Source of the DNA: Corallococcus sicarius
GTDB lineage: Bacteria > Myxococcota > Myxococcia > Myxococcales > Myxococcaceae
Length of the DNA stretch: 54,655 nt
Direction of reading: 5' to 3'
NCBI RefSeq assembly: GCF_003611735.1
Contig: NZ_RAWG01000021.1
Coordinates: 1-54,655, forward strand
The notes under the pieces are model-generated. The model was not told the origin of the DNA, did not search any database, and saw only the letters and a list, made by a program, of their open reading frames with translations. Positions 9,862 through 17,651 of this stretch are shown here, one piece after another (positions within the stretch are counted from its first letter, which is position 1; every line of letters starts with the position of its first letter). The position numbers were made by a program, and so were the translations under genes.

Positions 9862-10599
9862 TCAGAACCCGCGCAGGGCTCCACCGTCACAGGCGATGGA
9901 CTGTCCATTGATATACGCGGCCGGCTCCGACGCGAGGAACGTCACCAGCGCGGCGAACTCCTCCGGCCTGCCCAGCCGGCGCGCGGGGATGTTCGGCGCC
10001 ACCTTCTCGTCGGACAGCCCCAGGTCCTTCATCCGGTCCGTCGCGTGGTAGCCCGGCAGCGCCGCGTTCACCGTGATGCCATACGGCCCCACTTCATTGC
10101 TCAGGCTCTTCACCAGCCCCAGCAGGCCCGCGCGCAGGCCGTTGGACACCGTGAGGTTGTTCATCGCCTCGCGCGCGGCCGTGGACGTCACCAGCACGAT
10201 GCGGCCCCAGCCCTGCGCCTTCATGCCCGGCAGCGCCGCCTGAATCGCATCCACCGTGGACAGCCAGAGGCTCTGGAAGCCCGTCTGCCATTGCTCTCCG
10301 GTGATGGCCTCGAAGCCGCCGGACGGAGGCCCTCCGGCGTTCACCACCAGCACGTCCAGGCCGCCCAGCTTCTGCGTCACCTCGCGCACCAACTCGCGCG
10401 CCGTCCCTCCTTGCGTCAAATCACACGGCACCGCCAGCGCCGCGCCCAGCTCCTTCGCGGCCTTCTGGAGCTTGTCCCCGCCGCGCGAGGAGATGGCCAC
10501 CGTCGCGCGCTCCTTCAGCAGCGTCTCCGCGATGGCGCGCCCCAGCCCGGAGGACGCTCCCGTCACCAGCGCCCGCCTACCCTTCAGCCCGAAATCCAT
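9862..10599 (-). CDS. short-chain dehydrogenase-like protein with altered catalytic residues
   Basis: A 245-residue SDR-fold protein, last gene of the kynurenine operon; it overlaps the monooxygenase gene by 23 bases. The nucleotide-binding motif TGASSGLG (13-20) and the VNAGG segment are intact. The active-site Tyr-x3-Lys is not: aligning GLLGLVKSL with the FabG helix puts Ser152 at the Tyr position and Arg156 at the Lys position (S-N-G-L-R). A recognised SDR subgroup related to FabG lacks a perfect tetrad, and this protein looks like a member. It may therefore not be a standard ketoreductase. It could act on an intermediate of this pathway or be a passenger. Start: ATG after GGAG at good spacing. 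Confidence 0.85.
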   Translation of the reverse strand: MDFGLKGRRALVTGASSGLGRAIAETLLKERATVAISSRGGDKLQKAAKELGAALAVPCDLTQGGTARELVREVTQKLGGLDVLVVNAGGPPSGGFEAITGEQWQTGFQSLWLSTVDAIQAALPGMKAQGWGRIVLVTSTAAREAMNNLTVSNGLRAGLLGLVKSLSNEVGPYGITVNAALPGYHATDRMKDLGLSDEKVAPNIPARRLGRPEEFAALVTFLASEPAAYINGQSIACDGGALRGF

Positions 10600-11974
10600 C
10601 CGCGTGCTCCTTCATGAAAGGGGTCAGCCGTCCCCGGATGAGTCGCGCCGCCGCGTCCAGGTCCACGTCCTCCGGACGCTTCAGCCCCTGCGCCAGCTCC
10701 GTCACGATGCCGCCCGCGATGGTGCCCACCTGGTACGCCAACCGGTAGGGCACGCGGCTGAAGCTCACCAGCGTGTAGCGGCTGACGAACTCGCCGGGGA
10801 AGGCGTTGAGCAACACCTTCTCCACGCCCTTCTCCAACAGGAAGCGCGGATCCGCCGTGCTGTCGCGCATCTCGATGAAGTTCTCCACCGCCATGTCCGC
10901 GATGGCGTCCGCGTTCGTCTTGCGCAGCCCCTCGAACGCGGCGAAGGCCTCCTCCCAGTCCGGCCGAGACTCCAGCAGCGAGTCCAGCACCACGCAGTCC
11001 TCGAAGCCGCAGTTCATCCCCTGGCCGTAGAAGGGCACCACCGCGTGCGCCGCGTCACCCAGGAGCAGCGTGCGCCCGCCCACGCGCCACGGCGCGCACT
11101 TCACCGTCACCATGTGCCCGGTGGGCCGGGAGAAGAACTCCTCCACCAGGTTCGGGATGAGCGCCCGCGCGTCCGGGAACTGCTCCTGGAAGAACGCCTC
11201 CAGCGCCTGGGGCGTCTGGAGCGACGCGAAGCTCACCGGCCCCTCCCACGGCAGGAACAGCGTGCAGGTGAAGCTGCCGTCCTCGTTGGGCAGCGCGATG
11301 AGCATGAACGTGCCGCGCGGCCAGATGTGCAGCGCGTGCTTCTCCATCTGGAAGCGCCCACCCTCGCCCGGCGGAATCGTCAGCTCCTTGTAGCCGTGCC
11401 CCAGCGTCTCCTGCGTCACGTGGAAGTCCGGGTGCGTCTGGAACTCCTGCCGCACCGCGGATCCGGAGCCGTCCGTGCCGAACACCACCGTGTCCCGCAC
11501 CTGGCGCGTCTCGCCCGTGGCCTCGTCCACCACCGTCAGCGTCCCCGCCGCCGTGTCCGCGTGCGTGACGCGCTGGCGGAAGCGGATCCGCACGCGGCCC
11601 GTCTCTTCCGCCTGCGTCATCAGGAACCGGTTCAACCAGCCGCGCGACAGCGAGTTGATGTGCTGCGAGTCGTCCTTGCCGTAGGGCTGGTAGGCCAGCG
11701 CCCCCTGCACCGGGTGGATGGCCCGGCCGCGCATGGGGATGGCGTGCTTCAGCGCCTCCTCCTCCAGCCCCACCTGCCGCAGCGCGTGCAGGCCCCGCGT
11801 GGAGATGGCCAGGTTGATGGAGCGCCCCGCGTCCAGCGTCTCGCGGCGCATGTCCGGACGGCGCTCCAGCACCTCCACCGTGTGGCCCCGGCGGGCCAGG
11901 TACAGCGACAGGAGCGAGCCCACGAGCCCGGCTCCCACCACCGTCAGCGTCGGCTTCGACTCATTCGAGGGCAT
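10577..11974 (-). CDS. kmo: kynurenine 3-monooxygenase
   Basis: A 465-residue class A flavoprotein monooxygenase that hydroxylates L-kynurenine to 3-hydroxykynurenine with NADPH and O2. The N-terminal dinucleotide-binding motif is VVGAGLVGS, followed by an acidic residue at the end of strand 2 (VEVLERR). The second FAD motif is GDAAHAVVPFYGQGMNCGFE, including the PFYGQGMNCGFED signature typical of kynurenine monooxygenases. ETLDAGRSINLAIS is the substrate-side segment with the conserved Arg. The C-terminus holds a hydrophobic helix region near RLAYQVGTIAGGIV. The gene overlaps kynureninase by 14 bases and the SDR by 23, so all three are co-translated. Context with kynureninase and the dioxygenase makes the assignment firm. 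Confidence 0.95.
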   Translation of the reverse strand: MPSNESKPTLTVVGAGLVGSLLSLYLARRGHTVEVLERRPDMRRETLDAGRSINLAISTRGLHALRQVGLEEEALKHAIPMRGRAIHPVQGALAYQPYGKDDSQHINSLSRGWLNRFLMTQAEETGRVRIRFRQRVTHADTAAGTLTVVDEATGETRQVRDTVVFGTDGSGSAVRQEFQTHPDFHVTQETLGHGYKELTIPPGEGGRFQMEKHALHIWPRGTFMLIALPNEDGSFTCTLFLPWEGPVSFASLQTPQALEAFFQEQFPDARALIPNLVEEFFSRPTGHMVTVKCAPWRVGGRTLLLGDAAHAVVPFYGQGMNCGFEDCVVLDSLLESRPDWEEAFAAFEGLRKTNADAIADMAVENFIEMRDSTADPRFLLEKGVEKVLLNAFPGEFVSRYTLVSFSRVPYRLAYQVGTIAGGIVTELAQGLKRPEDVDLDAAARLIRGRLTPFMKEHADGFRAEG

Positions 11975-13238
11975 GGGCCTCCAGCGCCTTCACGAAGCGG
12001 AAGACGTCCAGGTAGGTGTTGTAGAGGGGCGCGGGCGCGGCGCGGATGATGTCCGGCTCACGGAAGTCGCAGATGATTCCCGCCGTGGACAGCCGCTGCA
12101 GCAGGCGCCGGGGCTCGCCCTTGAAGCGCAGGGACAGCTGCGCCCCGCGCTGCTTCGGGTCCCTGGGCGTGGTGATGGTGACGAAGCCCGCGGGCAGCCG
12201 GTCCAGCAGGAACTCCATGAACCCGGTGAGCTTCTCGCTCTTCGCGCGCAGCGCCTCCATGGTGGCCTTGTCGAACAGCTCCAGCGACGCGCGCAGCGCC
12301 GCCAACTGGAAGATGGGCGGGTTGGACAGCTGCCAGCCCTCCGCGCCCGGCAGCGGGTCGAACGTGGGGCCCATCTCGAAGCGCGTGGCCTTGTTGTGGC
12401 CCCACCAGCCCTCGAAGCGCGGCAGCTCCGGCGAGCGCGCGTGCCGCTCGTGCACGAACACGCCGCCCAGGCTGCCCGGCCCGCCGTTGAGGTACTTGTA
12501 CGAACACCACACCGCGAAGTCCGGCCCGTCGTCGTGCAGGGACAGCTTCAGGTTGCCCGCGCCGTGCGCCAGGTCGAAGCCCACCTTGCAGCCCTGCGCG
12601 TGCGCCACGCGGGTGATGGCGCGCAAATCAAAGGCCTGCCCGGTGAGGTAGTTCACGCTGCCCATCATCACCAGCGCCACCTCCTTGCCGTGCCGCTCCA
12701 CCGCTTCGAGGATGTCCTCGGGGCGCAGCGTGTCCTCGCCCTCGCGCGGCTCCAGCCGGATGATGGCCTCCTTCGGGTCGTACCCGTGGAAGCGCGCCTG
12801 CGACGCCACCGCGTACTGGTCCGACGGGAAGGCGCCGCCCTCAATCAGGATCTTGAAGCGCTCGCGCGTGGGTCGGTAGAACGACACCATCATCAGGTGC
12901 AGGTTCACCGACAGGGTGTTCATCACCACGACTTCCAGCGGCTGCGCGCCCACGACCCGCGCCACCTGGTCGGTGAGCAGCTCGTGGTAGGGCAGCCACG
13001 GGTGGCGGCCGTGCACGTGGCCCTCCACGCCCAGCCGCTCCCAGTCCTCCATCTCCATCTGCACGTACTTGCGCGCCTTGCGCGGCTGGATGCCCAGCGA
13101 GTTGCCCGCCAGGTAGACGGCCGGGGCGCCAGAGGCGCTCGCGACGTGGAGGAACTCGTCGCGGAAGGGGCGCAGCGGGTCCTGGGCATCCAGGCCGAGC
13201 ACGAAGGCGTCGCTGCTCTCGTAGACAGGGGGCGTCAT
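11961..13238 (-). CDS. kynU: kynureninase
   Basis: A 425-residue PLP enzyme of fold type I that cleaves (3-hydroxy)kynurenine to (3-hydroxy)anthranilate and alanine. Seen: VYLAGNSLGIQPRKA near the N-terminus, typical of kynureninases; GFDLAHGAGNLKL with the PLP-contacting Asp; and the Schiff-base Lys248 in CSYKYLNGGPGSLGG. The length matches the family (about 410-465). The ATG at 13238 forms an ATGA overlap with the stop of the ACMSD gene upstream. The 3' end overlaps kmo by 14 bases. With kmo and the dioxygenase downstream in the pathway, the likely physiological substrate is 3-hydroxykynurenine. Confidence 0.95.
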   Translation of the reverse strand: MTPPVYESSDAFVLGLDAQDPLRPFRDEFLHVASASGAPAVYLAGNSLGIQPRKARKYVQMEMEDWERLGVEGHVHGRHPWLPYHELLTDQVARVVGAQPLEVVVMNTLSVNLHLMMVSFYRPTRERFKILIEGGAFPSDQYAVASQARFHGYDPKEAIIRLEPREGEDTLRPEDILEAVERHGKEVALVMMGSVNYLTGQAFDLRAITRVAHAQGCKVGFDLAHGAGNLKLSLHDDGPDFAVWCSYKYLNGGPGSLGGVFVHERHARSPELPRFEGWWGHNKATRFEMGPTFDPLPGAEGWQLSNPPIFQLAALRASLELFDKATMEALRAKSEKLTGFMEFLLDRLPAGFVTITTPRDPKQRGAQLSLRFKGEPRRLLQRLSTAGIICDFREPDIIRAAPAPLYNTYLDVFRFVKALEAHALE

Positions 13239-14251
13239 GGTGCGAAGTCCTCGCGCGTGCGCCCCAGCCACTCCAGGGCATTCTGAGAGAGCAGCCGGTC
13301 GCGCACCGCTGGCTCCAGGTCCGTCAGGGATTCGATGAGCGTGCCGGGCCGGTCCTCGCCCAGCGGGAAGGGATAGTCACTGCCCAGCGCCACCTTGTCC
13401 GCGCCGAACAACTTCACGATGGCGCGCAGCGCCTCCGTGTCATGCACCAGCGAGTCCACCCAGAAGCGCCCCAGGTAGTCGCGCGGCGCCACCGGGTTGT
13501 CCACCGCCACCAGGTCCGGGCGCACCTCGAAGCCGTGCTGGATGCGGCCAATCGTCCCGGGGAACGCGCCGCCGCCGTGCGCGAACGCGAGCCGCAGCTT
13601 CGGCAGCCGCTCCATCACCCCGCCGAAGATGAGCGAGCAGATGGCCAGCGACACCTCCGCCGGCATCCCCACCAGCCACGGCAGCCAGTACTTCGCCATC
13701 TTCGCCTCACCCATCATGTCCCACGGGTGCACGAAGACGGCGGCGCCCAGGTCGCTCGCCGCCTGGAAGAAGGGGAAGAGGGCCGGGTCGGAGAGGTTCA
13801 AATCATTGACGTGGCTGCCAATCTGCACGCCCGCGAACCCCAGCGTGCGCACGCAGCGCTCCAATTCCTTGACCGCGAGGTCGGTGGATTGGAGCGGCAC
13901 CGTGCCCAGCCCCACGAAGCGCCTGGGCGCCGTGGCCACCGCGGAGGCCAGGTGGTCGTTGAGGAAGCGCGCCACCTCCAGGCCGTGCTCGGGCTTCGCC
14001 CAGTAGCTGAACAGCACCGGCACCGTGGACAGCACCTGCACCTGGACGCCGTGCGCGTCGCACTCCACGACGCGCTGCTTCGGGTCCCAGCAGTTGCTCT
14101 CGATTTCGCGGAAGAACTTCCCGTCATCCCGCAGCATCCGCGCGCGGCAGGGGGCGTGGTGGTCCAGCGTGATGAAGCCGCCGTAGCCGAAGCGCTCGGC
14201 GAAGCGGGGCATCTCCGGGGGGAGGAGGTGCGTGTGGATGTCGACCTTCAC
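13235..14251 (-). CDS. nbaD: 2-amino-3-carboxymuconate 6-semialdehyde decarboxylase (ACMSD)
   Basis: A 338-residue amidohydrolase-superfamily decarboxylase. It converts the unstable ring-opened product of 3-hydroxyanthranilate to 2-aminomuconate semialdehyde, steering carbon to catabolism and away from quinolinate. Metal ligands are visible: VDIHTH (His6, His8), FVHPWD (His175) and GSDYPF (Asp292); His225 in AFAHGGG corresponds to the catalytic His. The start is a GTG at 14251, giving the family's usual N-terminus M-K-V-D-I-H-T-H; its GTGA overlap with the preceding dioxygenase stop supports this choice over an extension of 12 residues. It also overlaps kynU by four bases. Confidence 0.95.
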   Translation of the reverse strand: MKVDIHTHLLPPEMPRFAERFGYGGFITLDHHAPCRARMLRDDGKFFREIESNCWDPKQRVVECDAHGVQVQVLSTVPVLFSYWAKPEHGLEVARFLNDHLASAVATAPRRFVGLGTVPLQSTDLAVKELERCVRTLGFAGVQIGSHVNDLNLSDPALFPFFQAASDLGAAVFVHPWDMMGEAKMAKYWLPWLVGMPAEVSLAICSLIFGGVMERLPKLRLAFAHGGGAFPGTIGRIQHGFEVRPDLVAVDNPVAPRDYLGRFWVDSLVHDTEALRAIVKLFGADKVALGSDYPFPLGEDRPGTLIESLTDLEPAVRDRLLSQNALEWLGRTREDFAP

Positions 14252-14772
14252 TTGGGCGCACCACCCCGTGTCACCTTCGTGCCGCACTGCTTGCAGGTGC
14301 AGTGCTCCGGGTCGCCGTAGAAGTGCTCGAAGACGGGCGGCAGCTGCGTCACCAGGTTGGTGACGTGCAGCGACTCCTCATAGAGCTTCTCGCCGCACTT
14401 CGGGCACAGCCACAGGAAGGAATCCAATTCCTGAGGCTGGCGGCGGCGCTCCAGCACCAGCCCCACCGTGCCCGCGGGGCGCTGCGGCGAGTGCGGCACC
14501 TTGGGGGGCAAGAGGAAGATCTCCCCCTCGCGGATGGGGATGTCCTGCACCTGCCCCTCGTCGATGACGCGCAGGGTGATGTCTCCCTCCAACTGGTAGA
14601 AGAACTCCTCGCCCTCGTTGACGTGGAAGTCCGTGCGCGCGTTGGGGCCGCCCACGACGGTGACCATGAAGTCGCGGTCCGCCCACACCTGCTGGTTGCC
14701 GACGGGCGGCTTGAGCAGCGGGCGGTGCTCGTCGATCCACTTCTTGAAGTTGATGGGGGTCAGTCGTCCCAT
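14248..14772 (-). CDS. nbaC: 3-hydroxyanthranilate 3,4-dioxygenase
   Basis: A 174-residue cupin that opens the aromatic ring of 3-hydroxyanthranilate using Fe(II) and O2. Active-site metal ligands fit His50, Glu56 (DFHVNEGEEFFY) and His94 (PPKVPHSPQRP); Arg46, Arg98 and Glu109 fit the known substrate contacts. The C-terminal CPKCG (Cys123, Cys126) and CKQCG (Cys160, Cys163) pairs make the second, rubredoxin-like iron site found in bacterial enzymes and absent from the animal ones. The ATG at 14772 follows the RidA-type stop by one base; a longer reading would add 15 residues that do not look conserved. Confidence 0.96.
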   Translation of the reverse strand: MGRLTPINFKKWIDEHRPLLKPPVGNQQVWADRDFMVTVVGGPNARTDFHVNEGEEFFYQLEGDITLRVIDEGQVQDIPIREGEIFLLPPKVPHSPQRPAGTVGLVLERRRQPQELDSFLWLCPKCGEKLYEESLHVTNLVTQLPPVFEHFYGDPEHCTCKQCGTKVTRGGAPK

Positions 14773-14773
14773 G

Positions 14774-15202
14774 TCACGTGTCTCCAATGGTGGCGATGCA
14801 CTTGAGTTCAATGGCAATCGGCGTGGGCAGCCGGTTGATCTCCAGCGTGGTGCGGCACGGCGGGTTGTCCTTGAAGTACTCCGCCCACAGCCGGTTGTAG
14901 GTGGGGAAGTCCTTCTTCATGTCCGTGAGGTACACGGTCACGTCCACCAGCCGGTCCCAGGACGAGCCCGCGTCCTCCAGGATGTAGCGCACGTTGCGGA
15001 ACACGGAGTGGCACTGCGTCTCGATGTCGTACGAGACGATGTTCCCCTGCGCGTCCAACTCCACGCCGGGGATGGCCTTGCTGCCGCGCTCGCGCGGTCC
15101 CACGCCGGAGAGGAACAGGAGGTTCCCCACGCGGCGCGCGTGCGGGTAGAGCCCCACCGGCTCCGGGGCCTTCTTCGAGTCGATCCGCTCACCAGCGCTC
15201 AC
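14774..15202 (-). CDS. nbaF: RidA-family 2-aminomuconate deaminase
   Basis: A 142-residue YjgF/YER057c/RidA-fold protein, the same length as characterised 2-aminomuconate deaminases (AmnD/NbaF). It would hydrolyse 2-aminomuconate to 4-oxalocrotonate and ammonia. Family signatures are NLLFLSGVGP near the N-terminus, the YIL-DAGSSWDRLVDVTVYLTDM segment split over residues about 80-105, and PPCRTTLEINRLP, which holds the conserved Arg that binds the substrate carboxylate. Such proteins act as trimers. It lies between the aldehyde dehydrogenase (16-base gap) and the dioxygenase (1-base gap), and pathway context separates it from general RidA housekeeping proteins. Confidence 0.92.
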   Translation of the reverse strand: MSAGERIDSKKAPEPVGLYPHARRVGNLLFLSGVGPRERGSKAIPGVELDAQGNIVSYDIETQCHSVFRNVRYILEDAGSSWDRLVDVTVYLTDMKKDFPTYNRLWAEYFKDNPPCRTTLEINRLPTPIAIELKCIATIGDT

Positions 15203-15218
15203 TGTGTCGCTCCCGGGG

Positions 15219-16661
15219 TCAAAGCTTGATGCAGACGTTCTTGGGCTCGGTGAAGAAGCGCAGCGCGTCCCAGCCGCCCTCGCGGCCCACGCCGGACTCC
15301 TTCACCCCGCCAAACGGCGTGCGCAGATCGCGCAGCATCCAGGTGTTCACCCAGACGATGCCGCTGTGCAGCCGGGACGCGAAGCGGTGCGCGCGCGTGA
15401 GGTCCTTCGTCCACACGCTGGCCGCGAGGCCGTAGCGCGTGGAGTTGGCCCACGAGAGCACCTCCTCCTCGTCGTCGAAGGGCATCAGCGTGGCGACCGG
15501 GCCGAAGATTTCTTCCTGGTTGGTGCGGCACGAGGGGGACAGCCCCTCCACGAGCGTGGGCTCCACGAACCAGCCGTTCTCGCAGCGGCCCGGCACCTTC
15601 GCGCGCTGGCCGCCGGTGAGCATGTGGCCGCCCTCCTGCTTCGCGAGCGCGAGGTAGCCCAGCACCTTCTCGAAGTGCTCGCGCGACACCAGCGCGCCCT
15701 GGTCGGTGCCGGCCTCCAGCGGGTCACCCACCTTGAGGGCCCGCGTGCGCGCGACCAGCGCCTCCTTGAAGCGCGCGTAGAGGGGCCGCTGCACGAAGAT
15801 GCGCGGGCCGCACAGGCAGATCTGCCCCTGGTTGGAGAAGGACGAGCGCACCGTGGTGGCCAGCGCGTCCTCGAAGTCGCAGTCCGCGAAGACGACGTTG
15901 GGGTTCTTCCCGCCCATCTCCAGCGACAGCTTCTTGAAGGCGGGCGCCGCCACGCGGGCAATCTCCGCGCCGGTGCGCGTGCTGCCGGTGAAGGAGATGG
16001 CGCTCACGTCCGGGTGACGCGTGAGCGGCCCGCCCACGTGCGGCCCCAGGCCGTGCACCAGGTTGAGCACGCCCGGCGGCAGCCCCGCGTCGCGGCACAC
16101 CTGCGACAGGAGGTAGGCCGTCATCGGCGTCACTTCCGACGGCTTCGCCACCACGCAGTTGCCCGCCGCCAGCGCGGGGGCGATCTTCCACGTGAGCAGG
16201 TACAGCGGCAGGTTCCACGGCGAGATGCAGCCCACCACGCCCAGCGGCGAGCGCAGCGTGTAGTTGAGCGCCACCCCGTCCATGGGGTGCGCCTCCGTGG
16301 AGAACTGCGTCGCCGCGTCCGCGAAGAACTCGAAGTTCAGCACGCTGCGCGGGATGTCCACCGTGCGCGCCACGGCCAGCGGCTTGCCCGTGTCGATGGA
16401 CTCCGCCCGCGCGAACGCGTCCAGCCGCTCATGGATGAGCCCCGCGATACGCCGCAGCATCCGCGAGCGCTCCGTCGCCGGCAGCGCCGCCCAGGCAGGG
16501 AAGGCCCGGCCCGCTGCTTCCACGGCGGCCTGCACGTCCGCTTCGCGCGAGTCCGGTACCAGCGCATACAGGGCGCCCGTGGCCGGCTCCGGCTTTTCCA
16601 GCCACTGGCCGCCCGTGGGGGGCACCAGCTCGCCACCGATGTAGTTGAGGACTCGTTCCAT
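15219..16661 (-). CDS. nbaE: 2-aminomuconate 6-semialdehyde dehydrogenase
   Basis: A 480-residue NAD-dependent aldehyde dehydrogenase, first gene of the operon. Catalytic residues fit Cys282 (NQGQICLCG), Glu248 (LEMGGKNP) and Asn150 (SPWNLP); the glycine motif is FTGSTRTG. Offsets match the well studied Pseudomonas enzyme (Cys302, Glu268) shifted by 20. It oxidises 2-aminomuconate semialdehyde to 2-aminomuconate. The ATG at 16661 follows AGGAGGG with 8-base spacing; an in-frame ATG eight codons upstream has no such site. The promoter of the whole minus-strand operon must lie in the 193-bp divergent spacer to the decarboxylase gene. Confidence 0.94.
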   Translation of the reverse strand: MERVLNYIGGELVPPTGGQWLEKPEPATGALYALVPDSREADVQAAVEAAGRAFPAWAALPATERSRMLRRIAGLIHERLDAFARAESIDTGKPLAVARTVDIPRSVLNFEFFADAATQFSTEAHPMDGVALNYTLRSPLGVVGCISPWNLPLYLLTWKIAPALAAGNCVVAKPSEVTPMTAYLLSQVCRDAGLPPGVLNLVHGLGPHVGGPLTRHPDVSAISFTGSTRTGAEIARVAAPAFKKLSLEMGGKNPNVVFADCDFEDALATTVRSSFSNQGQICLCGPRIFVQRPLYARFKEALVARTRALKVGDPLEAGTDQGALVSREHFEKVLGYLALAKQEGGHMLTGGQRAKVPGRCENGWFVEPTLVEGLSPSCRTNQEEIFGPVATLMPFDDEEEVLSWANSTRYGLAASVWTKDLTRAHRFASRLHSGIVWVNTWMLRDLRTPFGGVKESGVGREGGWDALRFFTEPKNVCIKL

Positions 16662-16854
16662 GGCAGCGCCCTCCTGGGGAGACACGGGGCAATGTATGCC
16701 GCGCCCCTTGGCCGCCTCCAGGATTCCGAGCGGCGGACGTCGGGTTGCGCTCGCTTGCGCGGCCGTTCTGCCTCCTGGATGCTGCCGCGCCCATTCCGCC
16801 CGTGAACCCTGCCGGTGGAATTACAGGTTGGGCAGAGAAAGGATCCGGCAAGAG
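16662..16854. promoter_or_regulatory. divergent promoter region of the kynurenine genes
   Basis: The 193-bp spacer separates the seven-gene minus operon from the plus-strand decarboxylase gene, so it must hold both promoters. I see no convincing -35/-10 pair, and no sigma54 -24/-12 element. The plus-side end is relatively AT-rich (GGAATTACAGG near 16816). No regulator gene of the Lrp/AsnC or MarR type, usual for kynurenine operons, lies adjacent. Confidence 0.5.
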
Positions 16855-17643
16855 ATGACCTCGACAGCGGACGTGATGGCCCTGGCGCAGACCCTGGACG
16901 CGGCGCGGCGCGAGCGGCGCGAAATCCCCCCGCTCTCGCACGCGCACCCGGCCCTGACCGTGGCGGACGGCTACCGGGTGCAGGCGGAGGGCATCCGGCT
17001 GCGCGAAGCCCACGGTGAGCGGCAGGTGGGGCTGAAGATGGGCTTCACCTCCGAGGCGAAGCGCCAGCAGATGAACCTGGGCTCCCCCATCTTCGGCGTG
17101 CTCACGGACCGGATGTGGGTGCCGCCAGGGGGCGTGGTGCGCGTGGGCGCGGGCATCCACCCGCGCATCGAGCCGGAGATCGCCTTCCGCACGTCGCGGG
17201 AGCTGAAGGGCACGGTGACGCGCGACGAGGTGCTGGACGCGTGCTCGGCGGTGTTCGCGGCCATGGAGGTGCTGGACTCGCGCTTCGTGGGCTTCAAGTA
17301 CTTCAGCCTGCCGGACGTGGTGGCGGACAACGCGTCGTCGTCGCTGTTCGTGCCGGGCACCACCGAGCGAGGCCCGCGTGACCTGGACCTCACGAAGCTC
17401 CAGATGCGCATGGAGGTGAACGGGAAGGTGGAGGGCGAGGCGCGCTCGGACGCCATCTCCGGTGACCCGGTGGTGTCCCTCATCCAGCTGTGCGCGCTGC
17501 TCGCGGAGACAGGCCGGGTGCTGCCCGCGGGGAGCCTGGTGCTGTCGGGCGCGGCCACCGCCGCCTACCTCATGAAGCCGGGCGACCACGTGAAGCTCAC
17601 CGTGGATGGGCTGGGCACGGTGGAGGTCACCGCGGCGGAGTAG
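16855..17643 (+). CDS. nbaG: 4-oxalocrotonate decarboxylase (FAH-superfamily)
   Basis: A 262-residue member of the 2-oxo-3-hexenedioate decarboxylase / 2-oxopent-4-enoate hydratase family. Signatures match the decarboxylases (DmpH/XylI): GLKMGFTSEAKRQQM, PIFGVLTDRM, HPRIEPEIAF with the metal-binding Glu pair, MEVLDSRFVGFKYF and VVADNASSS. It would decarboxylate 4-oxalocrotonate from the deaminase step to 2-oxopent-4-enoate. It is transcribed away from the other pathway genes. The hydratase, aldolase and acylating aldehyde dehydrogenase that would finish the route are not in the window. Start ATG is preceded by GGCAAGAG, a modest ribosome-binding site. It converges on the bestrophin gene eight bases on. 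Confidence 0.87.
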   Translation: MTSTADVMALAQTLDAARRERREIPPLSHAHPALTVADGYRVQAEGIRLREAHGERQVGLKMGFTSEAKRQQMNLGSPIFGVLTDRMWVPPGGVVRVGAGIHPRIEPEIAFRTSRELKGTVTRDEVLDACSAVFAAMEVLDSRFVGFKYFSLPDVVADNASSSLFVPGTTERGPRDLDLTKLQMRMEVNGKVEGEARSDAISGDPVVSLIQLCALLAETGRVLPAGSLVLSGAATAAYLMKPGDHVKLTVDGLGTVEVTAAE

Positions 17644-17651
17644 GGCGGCCT

